Below, piece by piece: positions 49,843 through 61,779 of a stretch of DNA of 64,000 bases. Position numbers and translations under genes: made by a program. Numbering within the stretch: the first letter of the stretch is position 1; each line of letters starts with the position of its first letter. Source of the DNA: Artocarpus heterophyllus (Eukaryota; Streptophyta; Magnoliopsida; Rosales; Moraceae). The notes under the pieces were generated by a model. That model worked only from the letters and a program-made list of their open reading frames with translations. It was not told where the DNA came from and did not search any database. The stretch is taken from positions 29,470,381-29,534,380 of the forward strand of contig CM046330.1 in the NCBI GenBank assembly GCA_025403435.1, given 5' to 3'.

Positions 49843-49989
49843 AGGGATGTCTGTGCAATCCTCGTCAACTTCTTCACCGTCCATAACTATTCTTGTCTTT
49901 GTTGGGACAACTAGGACAACTCCATGTCTTGGGGATCTGTAGTATAAAAAAACTTGGATTGCTTGTGATGCCATAATGAAGGGATCATT
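49843..49989 (-). pseudogene. CACTA DUF4216-like domain, downstream half
   Basis: Reads NDPFIMASQAIQVF, then RHGVVLVVPTKTRIVMDGEE. This is the ASQA-QVFY part of the DUF4216 domain that follows the transposase core in plant CACTA proteins. It continues the frame of 59576-59771, interrupted by copy H. The frame after the last acidic residues (EEVDEDCTDIP) runs by chance into copy G. Confidence 0.8.
49985..49989. repeat. target site duplication of copy H (TCATT / TTATT)
   Basis: TCATT before the 5' LTR and TTATT at 59576-59580 after the 3' LTR, four of five bases the same. Removing H and one copy restores a CACTA frame reading GYRNDPF. Confidence 0.8.
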
Positions 49990-52009
49990 TGTTAGACAAT
50001 TATGCCCTAAGGAGTAAAAATGTAATAAGTTTTTGGAGACATTTTTATCAATAAAGATTTTATTCATTGTTTATATACCAAATCTTGTCCTCTTTACATT
50101 CATATATGTTGAATGTATGTTAAGCAAACAATAGTTTAAGATTGTCAGTCTAAACCCTTAAGAATTGGACATATGATGGACAGATTATGCGAAAGACATG
50201 ATTCTTAAGGTGACAGTCGAAAACATAAGATCCACAATCAAGGGAACAAAGTTGGACGCTTTATTCATTCAAAGATTGTTATGTTGTCTGCATCCCTTTT
50301 TGGGAGATGGTTTGTCTTGACCATTGGAGGTGGACTCCGTGAATAGAAACATTGGCATGTTGTCATAGGTGACAATGTGTTGGATTGGGACATAAAGTGA
50401 ATTGATTTGGATTAATAATTTTGTCTTGGCAAATCAATTCATTTTGGACAATCATTTGTATTGTATCTTAATCTTGGGATATATAGTGGGCCCGTTGTCT
50501 TAACTCGTATCTTTTGATGTACCAAAGGGTGACACTGACATCTTAATAGTGGTATGCATACCGGTACATTGGAGGCATGACTCTTGATAGTGTAGACTTG
50601 TTATTCATACATATGGAATCCATAGCTCGTCTTTAGAAGTAATGATATCCTCTTATATGTCTTATCATGTAATTGAAAAAGTAGAGCGCTCAACCATTTG
50701 GATACATATGTGTAACCGAATGTTATACTGTCTTGGATAGTAAGTTTTCTGATGGTGAGATAATGGAACATAAGATAAAAATAATCAAAAAGGTTCGACA
50801 GAACTTGTCCTTAAGCCGATTATGGATTATCATATAGGGATACGATACACTATGATATGTCATGGAGACTTAGCTAAATGAGCTTCGTAATTCTATGTAG
50901 TTCGAGTGTGCAGCTCCAAGCTTTTAGTGGAGTAGCGTTGGAGTTGATAATTATGAAATGTATATCTAAGATATTGGGGTTCATAATTATCGGGAGCTTG
51001 AACTATATAGGTCCATTTGGTCCCCTTTGCTAACTCACAACATCCTGTAATAACATGACGTGCTTCTCCAATAATTGGTTACTTATGTCAGATTTATCAG
51101 ATTGGTTAAAATTTGAAAGAATCAAATAAGTCATGTCTGTTTATCAGTTGAATTAATTTTGTGATAAAATTAATTTAAGATAAACTTGTTGAATTATTGG
51201 GATTGGATAATTCTTGTTTGTTTATCAGTTGATTTAATTTTGGATAAATTAGATCAAGATAAACTTGTTGAATTATTGGGAATTGATTTATTTTCTTAGA
51301 GATTATCTAGATAAAGTTGTTTTGATCAGATAATTTCTCTATTGGGTTATTTGAATCAAAATTGAGACTTTATCCTATAGAATCGTGGGTGGAGAATAAA
51401 AGATTCACGGAGATATCTTACCAAGATCCATGTGTTCGACCTACTGATGGGGTCTGCTCGGCCTACCAATCAAGATGTTTGGCCTGCCGATGAGCGAAGG
51501 ATAAGATTACGCATTTTCACGCGGATCTTATCAAATATTGATCTGAACTTGATTCTGTTTCAAGTTTTTGAGACCTAATCTGATAAGGACTGACCCTAGG
51601 ACCAACCTCTATAAATAGGGAGTAAGTCTTAAGAGTTACTCATATCAATTGAGAGATTAAGAGTGATACTCTACTAGTGAGAATCTGAAAACTTGCTGAG
51701 AGCTTTTGTTCACAAATCACAAACACTAGCTTTGGGTTCTCTCGATTGGTTGGAAGGAGAGTCACCTTGGTGAAGAGCTGTGCGTGTGAGCCCATACTCA
51801 CTCTGATCATGGATAGAGAATAGCAAAGAAGACCAGTTGATTGAGGCTCTTTTGGAACAATACTTCTCTTCATGTTTTGCGAGGGTTCTTCGGCATACAA
51901 ATGTTAGTAAGATTTGGTTAATTTATGCATATAGCATGTCAAACTTGTGTTTTAGAAAATACTCTGATGTAAAATTTTAAAAATTTCACTACATACTATT
52001 TTTTCAACA
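49990..52009 (+). repeat. 5' LTR of copy H (2,020 bp)
   Basis: TGTTAGACAAT start, TTCAACA end. TATA box CTATAAATA at 51609-51617. Palindrome units at about 51433, 51457 and 51477. Confidence 0.92.
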
Positions 52010-53685
52010 ATTAGTATCAGAGCTATGGTTTTTACATAAATTTACGAGTTTGTGATCATGTTATATGTATAAATTTTGCGATCTTAATCTCTCCTATGCT
52101 TGAATTTGATTTTATAGAGAGTTGGCACTCTAAGTTTATATATAATATATATGTTGTCATGGATTATATGGTCAATGTTTATTAATTAATTATGGTTGAT
52201 TAAATTATTATTTATTTATTTATACCAGTTATGGTTCCTTAGAGGTTAGAATGTGTATCTAGGTTTTTCATGTAATTAGATAGCGAACTATCATCTCCGT
52301 CTAGGAATTGTTATTTAATTTTAAATTTGTAAGAATTTTGTAATTAAATAATCATTCAGAGAAGATGGATCTAGAAGGCAGATATGGAAGATGGATGATG
52401 GCGCACCTAGGTATTTCCTGAGTCCCTAATTTTTGTTTTTGAATTGTTGAAAATAAAACTAAAGAATTGCATTAAAAAATTATATTTTCCAGAATGAAAA
52501 TTTATGCTCGGTCAGCATGCCGAGCCTCATAGTTCGGCAGGCCGATGGTCACAAACCGACAGGCCGGACGTGAGGTTCGGCAGGCCATCAGTGGGGCAAA
52601 AATCAGGCAGCTCTGGCGGCAGGTCAAACTTTCATGTGTCGACAGGCTGATCATCCAGATCGACAGGCCGATGGAGCATGACCGGCAGGTTGATCGTCTA
52701 GATCGGCCTGCTGACCGAGAGCTGGAAAATTTCCAAAAAAGGTGTAGTTTTTTCGATGCAATTTTAGTTTAATTTTTGGGATAATTTTAAGAGACATTAA
52801 ATTTGGATATGACTGAAAATATGAAGTATTCGATTCATATGGGATTGAAGACTTGAAGATGGGTATTACATGAAGAAGGATACAGCTTGAGGATTCAAGG
52901 ATGAAGAATCAATTAAATGTTTCGATTATTCTCTTGTAATCTTAATTTTCTATTCTCTAGAGTGGAGCCATAATATTACGATTATTTATTATTTTGCTTG
53001 TAACTTTGCTTGATTGCTTTGCTTGTCTGCATTATAATATAATTTGCCATGTATATTGATAACATGTCATATAGAATAGGGAGTGCCGCTCATATTAAAA
53101 TTGTTCATGCATATTTTTAAAATAAAACATTGATTTCAAAAGATTGAGTGGGAGAAGGTTTTCGAAGAGAGAACTTAAGGCCTCCATTGTTGGTCCATAT
53201 GTAGAACATGGTGGTCTCGACCCATAGGAAGGGATTTCAATCATGTACCAAATTGGATCTCTAAGAGGATAAGGTATTTTAGCATGATTTATGGTTGGAC
53301 ACCCCTAGGTGGTGATTGTAGATCATGGATAAAATATTGAAACGATGTTTATACACTCACGTTAATTTTATTATTAACCTCCCCTAGGAGCTCTGTTAAT
53401 AAAATTAATGGCCAAAGAAATGATTATTAATATATGCTGGATCATACGGGTCCTGGATAGCATATATTAATCAGGAGGGGATCCGTGTTCCTGATTGAAT
53501 TGAGCATGACTCTCCTAGGAGCTTGTTGAATTCTAAATTGGGAATTATTGTTGTAAGGATGTGACATTTTCTAGGTTTTGACTCATAAACACATTTGTAT
53601 GTTTTTACATGATTGTGTTATCTTACTAAATTATTATCATATGTTTGCTTATGTTTGGTATATGATTCTTTATTGTAGATTAAAA
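52010..53685 (+). other. leader of copy H with palindrome array
   Basis: Primer site 52011-52024 is TTAGTATCAGAGCT (two changes). Nine palindrome sites begin at 52511, 52533, 52555, 52576, 52615, 52638, 52659, 52681 and 52702. Steps are 22, 22, 21, 39, 23, 21, 22 and 21 bp. Individual arms are eroded, but the spacing is intact. Confidence 0.82.
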
Positions 53686-56600
53686 ATGTCTAAAAACACT
53701 TTATCATCGAAACTTGACAAAAGCCTATTAACCGGTTAGAACTATAATGATTGGAAACAGAACCTGGATATCGTCCTATCCTTTGAGAAACTGAAATATG
53801 TACTGACAATCGCTTGTCCTCCTGAGCCTAGGGAGACTCAACTAATGAGCAATTCCAAGTGTATGATCGCTAGAAGATGCTAATGATTAGGCCCACTGCT
53901 ATGTAATGGCTAGCATAAATAATGTGTTGCAGTCTCAACATTAGGATTATAAAACTACGAAGCAGATCTTGGATAATCTTGAGGATATGTTTGGAGGCTA
54001 GGCCATAAAAAAGCAGCAAAGGGCGCTTCAGAAACTTCTAAACTGTAGATAAAGGCCAGAGACAACTGTAAAGGAGCATATGATGTTGGTCATGGGTTAC
54101 CTCGCTGAGGCTTAAACCAATGGAGCCGACATCAATGCTGAAACTCAGATGACTATGGTCTTTGAGACTCTGTGAAAGGAATTTATTCTGTTTAGAGTTA
54201 CATTTAATTTGAGCAATAGATGAGATATGACCTTGATGGAATTGATGAAACAATTACAGGAGTTCGAACTGTTGATCAAGGAGTCTACTGTAGGTGGAGA
54301 GGCCAACATGGTAGCTGCTTCTAGTTCCAATCCTTACTCTGGGAATGGAAAGAAGCAACGGACCAAAAACAGGAAGTCTTCTATTCCTACTAGCACCAAG
54401 AGCGAGAAGAAGAAGAAGAACCCAAAGAAGCTTAAGTGCTTCTTCTGTGTAAAGGTCGGGCATATCAAGAAGCATTGTAAGGACTTCCTTTCCAAAGGAG
54501 GTAGGTGTGATCTTCTATATTTAGAAACTTGTTTGGTTGAGGAATCTAGTGACATTTGGGTCATAGATTCTAGTGCAACTAATCATATTTGTGTTTCTCT
54601 ATAGGGGTTCAAAGAAACGAGAAGTCTGCTACATAAGGACTTCACGCTTCGAATGGGCGATGGATCCTTGGTCTCAGCGGAAGCAGTGGGAGACGTCCAT
54701 CTTTATTTTGATAATTATAGGAATTTATTTTTACAAGATTGTTTTTATGTTTCTAAATTTAAAAGGAATTTAATTTCTCTATCTTGTTTATTTAAAGACT
54801 CCTGCTTGGTTTCCTTTAATGGTAAAGTAGTGATTCGTAAAAATAAATCTTTTATCTGTTTTGGATGGATGTAAAATAATCTATATTTTATCAAACCTAA
54901 GATAGACTTATTGGTTAATGTTGAGATGAATGATAATAACTCTAAAAGACTTAAAACTTCTCACTCTAATAAGACTCACCTTTGGCATTTGTTTCTTGGT
55001 CGTATTAACCGAAATAGGATTCAAAGGTTAGTAAGGGATGGACCTTTAAGTCACTTAAATATGGAATCTATACTTCAATGTGAATCTTGTTTGGAGGGTA
55101 AAATGACCAAAAGACCATTCGGGTCTAAGGACAATAGGGCTGAAGGGGTTCTAGAACTTGTGCATAGTGATGTTTGCAGACCAATGAACAACTGGGCATG
55201 AGGAGGGTATGAGTACTTCGTCCCTTTTATTGACAATTACTCAAGGTATGGGTATGTGTACCTGATGCACCATAAAAGCAAAACTTTTGTCAAGTTCAAG
55301 GAGTTTTGGGCTGAAGTGGAAAAGCAATTGGGTAGACCCATAAAGGCACTTCGATCCAATCGAGGTGGAGAATACCTTTCTAATGAGTTTTTGGGACACT
55401 TATTAGAGAATGGAATTTATCCCATCTGACTACGCCGGACACTCCGCAGTAGAATGGCATAGTGGAGAGAAGAAATAGGACTTTGTTGGACATGGTTAGC
55501 TCCATGATGAGCTATTCATCATTACCTTTATCCTTTTGGGGATACGCACTACAAACCGTATGTTATCTTTTGAACAATGTGCCTTCAAAATCGGTCCCTA
55601 AAACTCCTCATGAGTTGTGGACAGATAGGATGACATCCTTAAACCATATTTGCATATGGAGATGTCCAGCTTATGTCCTGTTTAAGGATTTGAATAAGTT
55701 GGAAGCATGTTTGGAAGTTTGCGTGCCTGTACGATATCCAAAAGGGACTAAAGGAGGTTATTTTTATAACCCAAAGGAAAATAAAGTCGTGGTTTCAACT
55801 AATGCAACTTTTCTTGAGGAAAGTTACGTGGACAACTTTAAACATCGAAGCAAAGTGGTGCTTGAGGAGTTAAGGAGTGATCTGATCACTCTGGAGGTTC
55901 TGAATGAAACTATTCCGATCAGTGTAGAAAGACCAAACAAACCTAAACAACAACCTCAGGGGTTTCGGCATAGTGGGAGGAACAAGCGTCAACCTAAGAG
56001 GTATATGATCAATGGGGAAGTCTTCTTGGCTGAACTGGATGAACATGACAGGGATCCTTATACTTAGGTAGAAGCTATGGAGGATGTTGATTCAAAACTC
56101 TGGATAGAGGCCATGAACATAGAGATGAAGTCTATGGAGACTAATCATGTCTAGAAGCTTGTGGATCTTCCTGAAGGGGTAAAACCCATAGGGTATAAAT
56201 GGATCTACAAGAGGAAAAGAGGAGTGGATGGAAAGGTCGAAACCTTTAAGGCTAGACTAGTAGCTAAGGGTTATACACAAAAGGAAGGAATCGATTATGA
56301 GGAACCTTTTCGCCTGTAGGCATGCTTAAGTCCATTTGGATTCTCTTGTCCATAACTGCCGCTCACGACTATGAGATTTGATAGATGGATATCAAGATAG
56401 CTTTTCTAAATGGCTATCTTGATGAGTCTATTTATATGGAACACTCAGACGGGTTTAAGGTCACAGGTCAAGAGGGTAAGGTTTGTAAGCTACTAAAGTC
56501 AATTTATGGACTTATGCAGGCTTCCCATTCTTGGAACATAAGAATTGATCTGGTGATCAAGACTTATGGGTTCTCATAAAATGTGGATGATCCATCTGTT

Positions 56601-57562
56601 TACAAACACATAACGGATGGGAAAGTGGTTTTTCTACTTCTCTACGTAGATGACATTCTGCTAATTGGCAATGACATTAGGGCATTATCATTGATCAAAT
56701 TATGATTAACCAAGCAGTTTGACATGAAGGACTTGGGTGAGGCTAATTTTATTCTCGGTATCCAGATCTTTCGGGATAGGAAGAACAAAATGATAGCTTT
56801 GTCCCAGGCCGATTACATAGATAAAATTCTCAAGAGGTTTGCAATGCAGGATTCCAAGAAAGGTGGGCAACCATCTAGGCCTGGAATTACTCTTTCTAAG
56901 AAAGACTCTCTAAATTCTTATAAAGAAGGAGAATCCATGAAAAAGGTGCCTTATGCTTTGGCAGTGAGTAGTCTCATGTATGCCATGCTTTGCACACGAT
57001 CGGATACTAGTCATGCGGTCGGATTGTAAGTCGATTTCAGGTGGATCCAGGACCAAACCATTAGGTTGTGGTAAAGCATATTTTCAAGTACCTGAGATGG
57101 ACTCGAGGGTATATGCTTGTATATTTGGGTGAGGACTTAACTCCTTTAGGATATACTGACTCAAATTTTCAATCCTCTCTAGATTCTAGAAAATCGACTT
57201 CAGGTTTTGTGTTTACTCTGGGCGGCGGTGCCATCAGTTGGAGAAGTGCTAAGCAAAATTACACTTTGGATTCAACGATGGAGGCCTAGTATGTGGTAGC
57301 TAGTGATGCTTCGAAAGAAGCAGTATGGCTCCGTAAGTTCTTTGGGGATCTTGAGGTAGTTTCTAGTATGGATAAAGCGCTATCACTAGACTATGATAAC
57401 AGTACGGTGGTAGCTAATGCTAAGGAACCAAGATTTAACAAGAAGAGTAAGCATATTGATCCAAAGTATCATGTGACAAAGGACTTCGTTGAGGGCGGAC
57501 AAGTCATTGAGAGGCATGTGGAAGCTATAGGTATGTGAGATTTGTCATATTTACTCACTTAG
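53686..57562 (+). pseudogene. gag-pol of copy H, broken
   Basis: Starts MSKNTLSS; an early stop follows LLTG and a frameshift near 53830 ends gag. Open blocks are the knuckle and protease (54227-54604, knuckle [14 protein letters not shown], protease DSSATNH), pre-integrase (54653-55201), integrase (about 55205-56067, third catalytic E in VERRNRT), RT (56385-57029 in pieces, YVDD near 56645) and RNase H (57068-57538). Near 57500 about 75 bp are deleted, so VEGGQ joins VIERHVEA. The lesions include W-to-stop and Q-to-stop changes. Confidence 0.92.
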
Positions 57563-57576
57563 TGCAAGTGGGAGAT

Positions 57577-59575
57577 TGTTAAACATGTATGCCGTAAGGA
57601 GTAAAAACGTAATAAGGTTTTGGAGACACTTTTATCAATAAAGAATTTATTTATTGTTTATATACCAAATATGAGACACTTTATGTTCATATTTGTTGAA
57701 TATGTGTTAAGCAAACAATAGTCTGAGACTATCGGTCTAAACCTTTAAGAATTGGGCATATGATGGACAAATTATGTGAAAGACACGATTCTTAAGGTGA
57801 CGGTCTAAAACATAAGATCCACAATCAAGGGAATAAAGTTGGGCGCTTTATTCATGCAAAGATTGTTATGTTGTCTATATCCCTTTTTGGGAGATGGTTT
57901 GTCTTGACCATTGGAGGTGGACTCCATAAATAGAAACATTGGCACGTTGTCATAGGTGATGATGTGTTGGATTGGGACATAAAGTGAATTGATTTGGATT
58001 AATAATTCTGTCTCGGCAAATCGATTCACTTTAGACAATCATTTGTGTTGTATCTTAATCTTGAGATGAATAGTGGGCCCATTGTCTTGACTTGTGTCTT
58101 TTGATGTACCAAAGGGTGACACCCACATCTTAATAGTGGTATGCATGCCGGTACGTTGGAGGCATGACTCTTGATAGCATGGACTTGTTATTCATAGATA
58201 TGGAATCCATAGCTCCTCTTTATGAGTAATGATATCCTCTTATGTGTGTTATCCTGTAATTGAAAAACTGAAGCACTCAACCATTTGGATACATAGGTGT
58301 AACCGAATGATATACTATCTCAGATAGTAAGTTTTCTGATGGTGAGATAATGGAACGTAAGATAAAAATAATCTGGAAGGTAAGAGAGAACTTGTCCTTA
58401 AGCCGATTATGGATTATCATATGGGGATACGACACACTATGATATGTCATGGAGACTTAGTTAAACAAGCTTCGTAATTCTATGTAGTTCGAGAGTGTAG
58501 CTCCAAGCTTTTAGTGGAGTAGCATTGGAGTTGATAAATATTAAATGTATATTTGGGATATTGTGTTTCATAATTATCGGGAGCTTGAACTATATAGGTC
58601 CATTTGGTCCCCTTTGCTAACTCACAACATCCTATAATAACATGACATGCTTTTCCAATAATTGGTGACTTATGTCAGATTTATCAGATTGGTTAAAATT
58701 TGAAAGAATCAAATAATTCATGTCTATTTATCAGTTGAATTAATTTTGTGGTAAAATTAATTTAAGATAAACTTGTTGAATTATTGGGATTGGATAATTC
58801 TTGTTTGTTTATCGGTTGATTTAATTTTGGATAAATTAGATCAAGATAAACTTATAGAATTATTGAGAATTCATTTAATTTCTTAGAGATTATCTAGATA
58901 AAATTGTTTTGATCTGGTAAATTCTCTATTGGGTTATTTGAATTAAAACTGAGACTTTATCCTATAGAATCTCGGGTGGTAAATAAAAGATTAACAGAGA
59001 TATCTTTTCGGCAGTTCGGCATGCTGATCCACATGTTCGGCTTGCCGATGAAGATGTTTGGCCTACCGATGAGCGAAGGATAAGATTAAGCTTTTTCACA
59101 TGGATCTTATCAGATATTGAGCCAAACTTGATTCTGTTTCGAGTTTTTAAGACCTAATCTGATAAGGACTGACCCTAAGACCAACCTCTATAAATAGGGA
59201 GTAAGTCTTAAGGGTTATTCAGATCAATTGAGAGATTAAGAGTGATACTCTGCTAGTGAGAATCTGAAAACTCCCTAAGAGCTTTTGTTCACAAATCATG
59301 AACACTAGCTTTGGGTTCTCTTGATTGACTGGAAGGAGAGTCACCTTGGTGTAGAGCTGTATGTGTGAGCCCACACTCACTCCAGTCGTGGATAGAGAAT
59401 AGCAAAGAAGACCAGTTGGTTGAGGCTCTTTTGGAACGTTACTTGTCCTCACGTTTTGCAAGGGTTCTTCGATGTGCAAAGGTTAGTAAGATTTGGTTAG
59501 CATATCAAACTTGTGTTTTGGAAAATACTCTAACGTAAAATTATTAAAATTCCGCTACGTACTATTTTTTCAACA
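57577..59575 (+). repeat. 3' LTR of copy H (1,999 bp)
   Basis: TGTTAAACATG start, TTCAACA end. TATA box 59188-59196. Three palindrome units at about 59008-59070. A 16-bp inverted repeat (57981-57996 and 58017-58032, arms AAAGTGAATTGATTTG) is conserved in U3 of the family. Confidence 0.92.
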
Positions 59576-59771
59576 TTATTCCTATATCCCAATCTTCTAA
59601 AGTTAACCACTGTTTTGTCGTCATCGTCGTTCTTCACATAGTTATTGTCGGCCCACTTGCACTTAAAAGTGCTATGTGTAATCACCCATAATCAAGTTCC
59701 CAAATATCTTCAATGAAACCAAAGTAGTTCATGGTCCCATATACTGGATTCTTGTCCTTGGCCGAGGCAAT
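59576..59771 (-). pseudogene. CACTA DUF4216-like domain, upstream half
   Basis: Reads ASAKDKNPVYGTMNYFGFI, then EDIWELDY. After one frameshift it continues FKCKWADNNYVKNDDDDKTV, then NFRRLGYRN. Together with 49989-49843 this is a typical DUF4216 segment of CACTA transposase proteins. Bounded on the right by copy I. Confidence 0.82.
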
Positions 59772-61764
59772 TGTTAGACATGTATGCCCTAAGGAGTAAA
59801 AATGTAATATGCTTTTGGAGACATTTTTATCAATAAAGAATTTATTCTTTTATATATTCTAAATCTTGTCCTCTTTACATTCATATTTGTTGAATGTATG
59901 ATAAGCAAACAGTAGTCTGAGACTGTCAGTCTAAACCTTAAGAATTTGGCATATGATGGACTGATTATGCGGAAGACACGATTCTTAAGGTGACTATCTA
60001 AAACATATGATCCGCAATTGAGGGAATAAAGTTGGGCGCTTTATTCATGTAAAGATTGTTATGTTGTCTATATCCCTTTTGGGAGATGGTTTGTCTTGGC
60101 CATCGGAGTTGGACTCCGTGAATAGAAACATTGGCGCGTTGTCATAGGTGACGACGTGTTGGATCGGGACATAAAGTGAATTGATTTGGATTAATAATTC
60201 TGTCTCAGCAAACCGATTCACTTTAGACAGTCATTTGTATTGTATCTCAATCCTGAGATGAATAATGGGCCCGTTGACTCGACTTGTGTCTTTTGATGTG
60301 CCAAAGGGTGATACCCACATCTCAATAGTGGTATGCATACTGGTACGTTGGAGGCATGACTCTTGGTAGCGTAGACTTGTTATTTATAGATATGGAATCT
60401 ATAGCTCCTCTTTAGGAGTAATGATATCCTCTTATATGCGTTGTCCTATAATTGGAAAACTAGAGCACTCAACCATTTGGATATATAGGTGTAACCGAAT
60501 GGTATACTATCTTTGGATGGTAAGTTTTCTAATGGTGAGACAATGGAACGTAAGATAAAAATAATCGGGAAGGTAAGACATAACTTATCCTTAAGCTGAT
60601 TATGGATTATCATATGGGGATACGATACACTTTGATATGTCATGGAGACTTAGCTACACGAGCTTCATAATTCTATAAAGTTTGAGAGTGTAGCTCCAAG
60701 ATTTTAGTGGAGTAGCGTTGGAGTTGATAATTGTGAAATGTATATCTGGGATATTGGGTTTCATAATTATCATGAGCCTGAACTTTATAGGTCCATTTTG
60801 GTCCCCTTTGCTAGCTCACAAAGTCCTGTAATGACACGGCGTGCTTTTCCAATAATTGGTGACTTATGTCGGATTTATCAGATTGGTTTAAAATTTGTAA
60901 GAATCAAAAAATTCATGTTTATTTATCGGTTGAATTAATTTTGTAAGAAATTAGTTCAAGATAAACTTGTTGAATTATTGCGATCAGATAATTCTTATCT
61001 GTTTATCGATTGTTTTAATTTTGGACAAATTAGAACAAGATAAACTTGTAGAATTATTGTAATTGATTTATTTTCTTAGAGATTATCTTGATAAAGTTTG
61101 TTTTGATCAGATATCTTCTCTATTGGGTTATTTGAATCAAAACTGAGACTTTATCCTTTAGAATCTCGGGTGAAAAATAAAAGATTCACGGAGATTTTTT
61201 GTCGGGAGTTCGGCTTGTCGATCAGAATGTTTGGCCTGTCGATCAGCGGGAGATAAGATTACGCATTTTCACACGGATCTTATCAGATATTGATCCGAAC
61301 TTGATTCTGTTTCAAGTTTTTTAGACATAATCTGATACGGACTGACCCCAAGACCAATAGCTATATAAAGGGAGTGAGTCTCATGATTTACTTAGATCAA
61401 TTTGAGAGATTAAGAGCGATACTCTTCTAGTGAGCATCTAAAAACTCCCTGAGAGCTTTTGTTCACAAATCACAAACACTAGCTTTGGGTTCTCTCTATT
61501 GGTTGGAAGGAGAGTCACCGGTGGAAGAGCTATACGTGTGAGCCCACACTCACTCCGGTTGTGGATAGAGAATAGCAAAGAAGAACAGTTGGTTGAGGCT
61601 CTTCTGGAACGTTACTTCTCTACACAGGTTGCGGAGGTTTTTCGGTACACTGAGGTTAGTAAGATCTGTTTAATTTATACATATAACGTGTCAAACTTAT
61701 GTTTTGGAAATTACTCTGATGGAAAATTTTAAAAAAAATTCTACTGTGCACTTTGTTTCCAACA
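59772..61764 (+). repeat. 5' LTR of copy I (1,993 bp)
   Basis: TGTTAGACATG start, TTTCCAACA end. TATA box CTATATAAAG at 61361-61370. Two to three palindrome units at about 61206-61245. It gives the best picture of the full LTR from which the LTR of copy A was shortened. Confidence 0.93.
61499..61732 (+). other. short frame in the transcribed part of LTR I, shared with other copies
   Basis: A 77-codon frame with SLRLWIENSKEEQLVEALLE and RYFSTQVAEV. Closely similar frames lie on the sense strand of LTR C (20406-20149) and LTR F (47085-46783), and partly in A and H. It precedes the gag start, so it would be an upstream reading frame. No known domain; shared ancestry alone may explain the similarity. 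Confidence 0.3.
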
Positions 61765-61765
61765 A

Positions 61766-61779
61766 TTGGTATCAGAGCC
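61766..61779 (+). other. primer-binding site of copy I
   Basis: TTGGTATCAGAGCC one base after the LTR, canonical. Confidence 0.9.

Larger units (their letters stand above)
49990..59575 (+). mobile_element. complete Ty1/copia retrotransposon copy H, decayed
   Basis: 9,586 bp with both LTRs, primer site, leader, gag-pol and polypurine tract (57563-57576), inserted in the DUF4216-like domain of a CACTA element. In the first ~220 bases of the two LTRs I counted about 25 differences, so it is older than copy C. Confidence 0.94.
32323..59771 (-). mobile_element. CACTA (En/Spm) DNA transposon remnant, broken by nested LTR elements
   Basis: Five minus-strand pieces lie in the normal CACTA order: DUF4216-like (59771-59576 and 49989-49843), Transposase_24-like (38931-38217), DUF8039-like (38085-37444), Ulp1-type protease (37080-36671) and terminal hairpin repeats (36426-32430). 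The left end reads CACTGCTACAAAC at 32323, close to a CACTA terminal repeat. Intervening sequence is gypsy D, copia H and the rearranged E/F/G block. The transposase core and other terminus would be right of the window or deleted. That all pieces are one element is inference from order and orientation. Confidence 0.6.
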
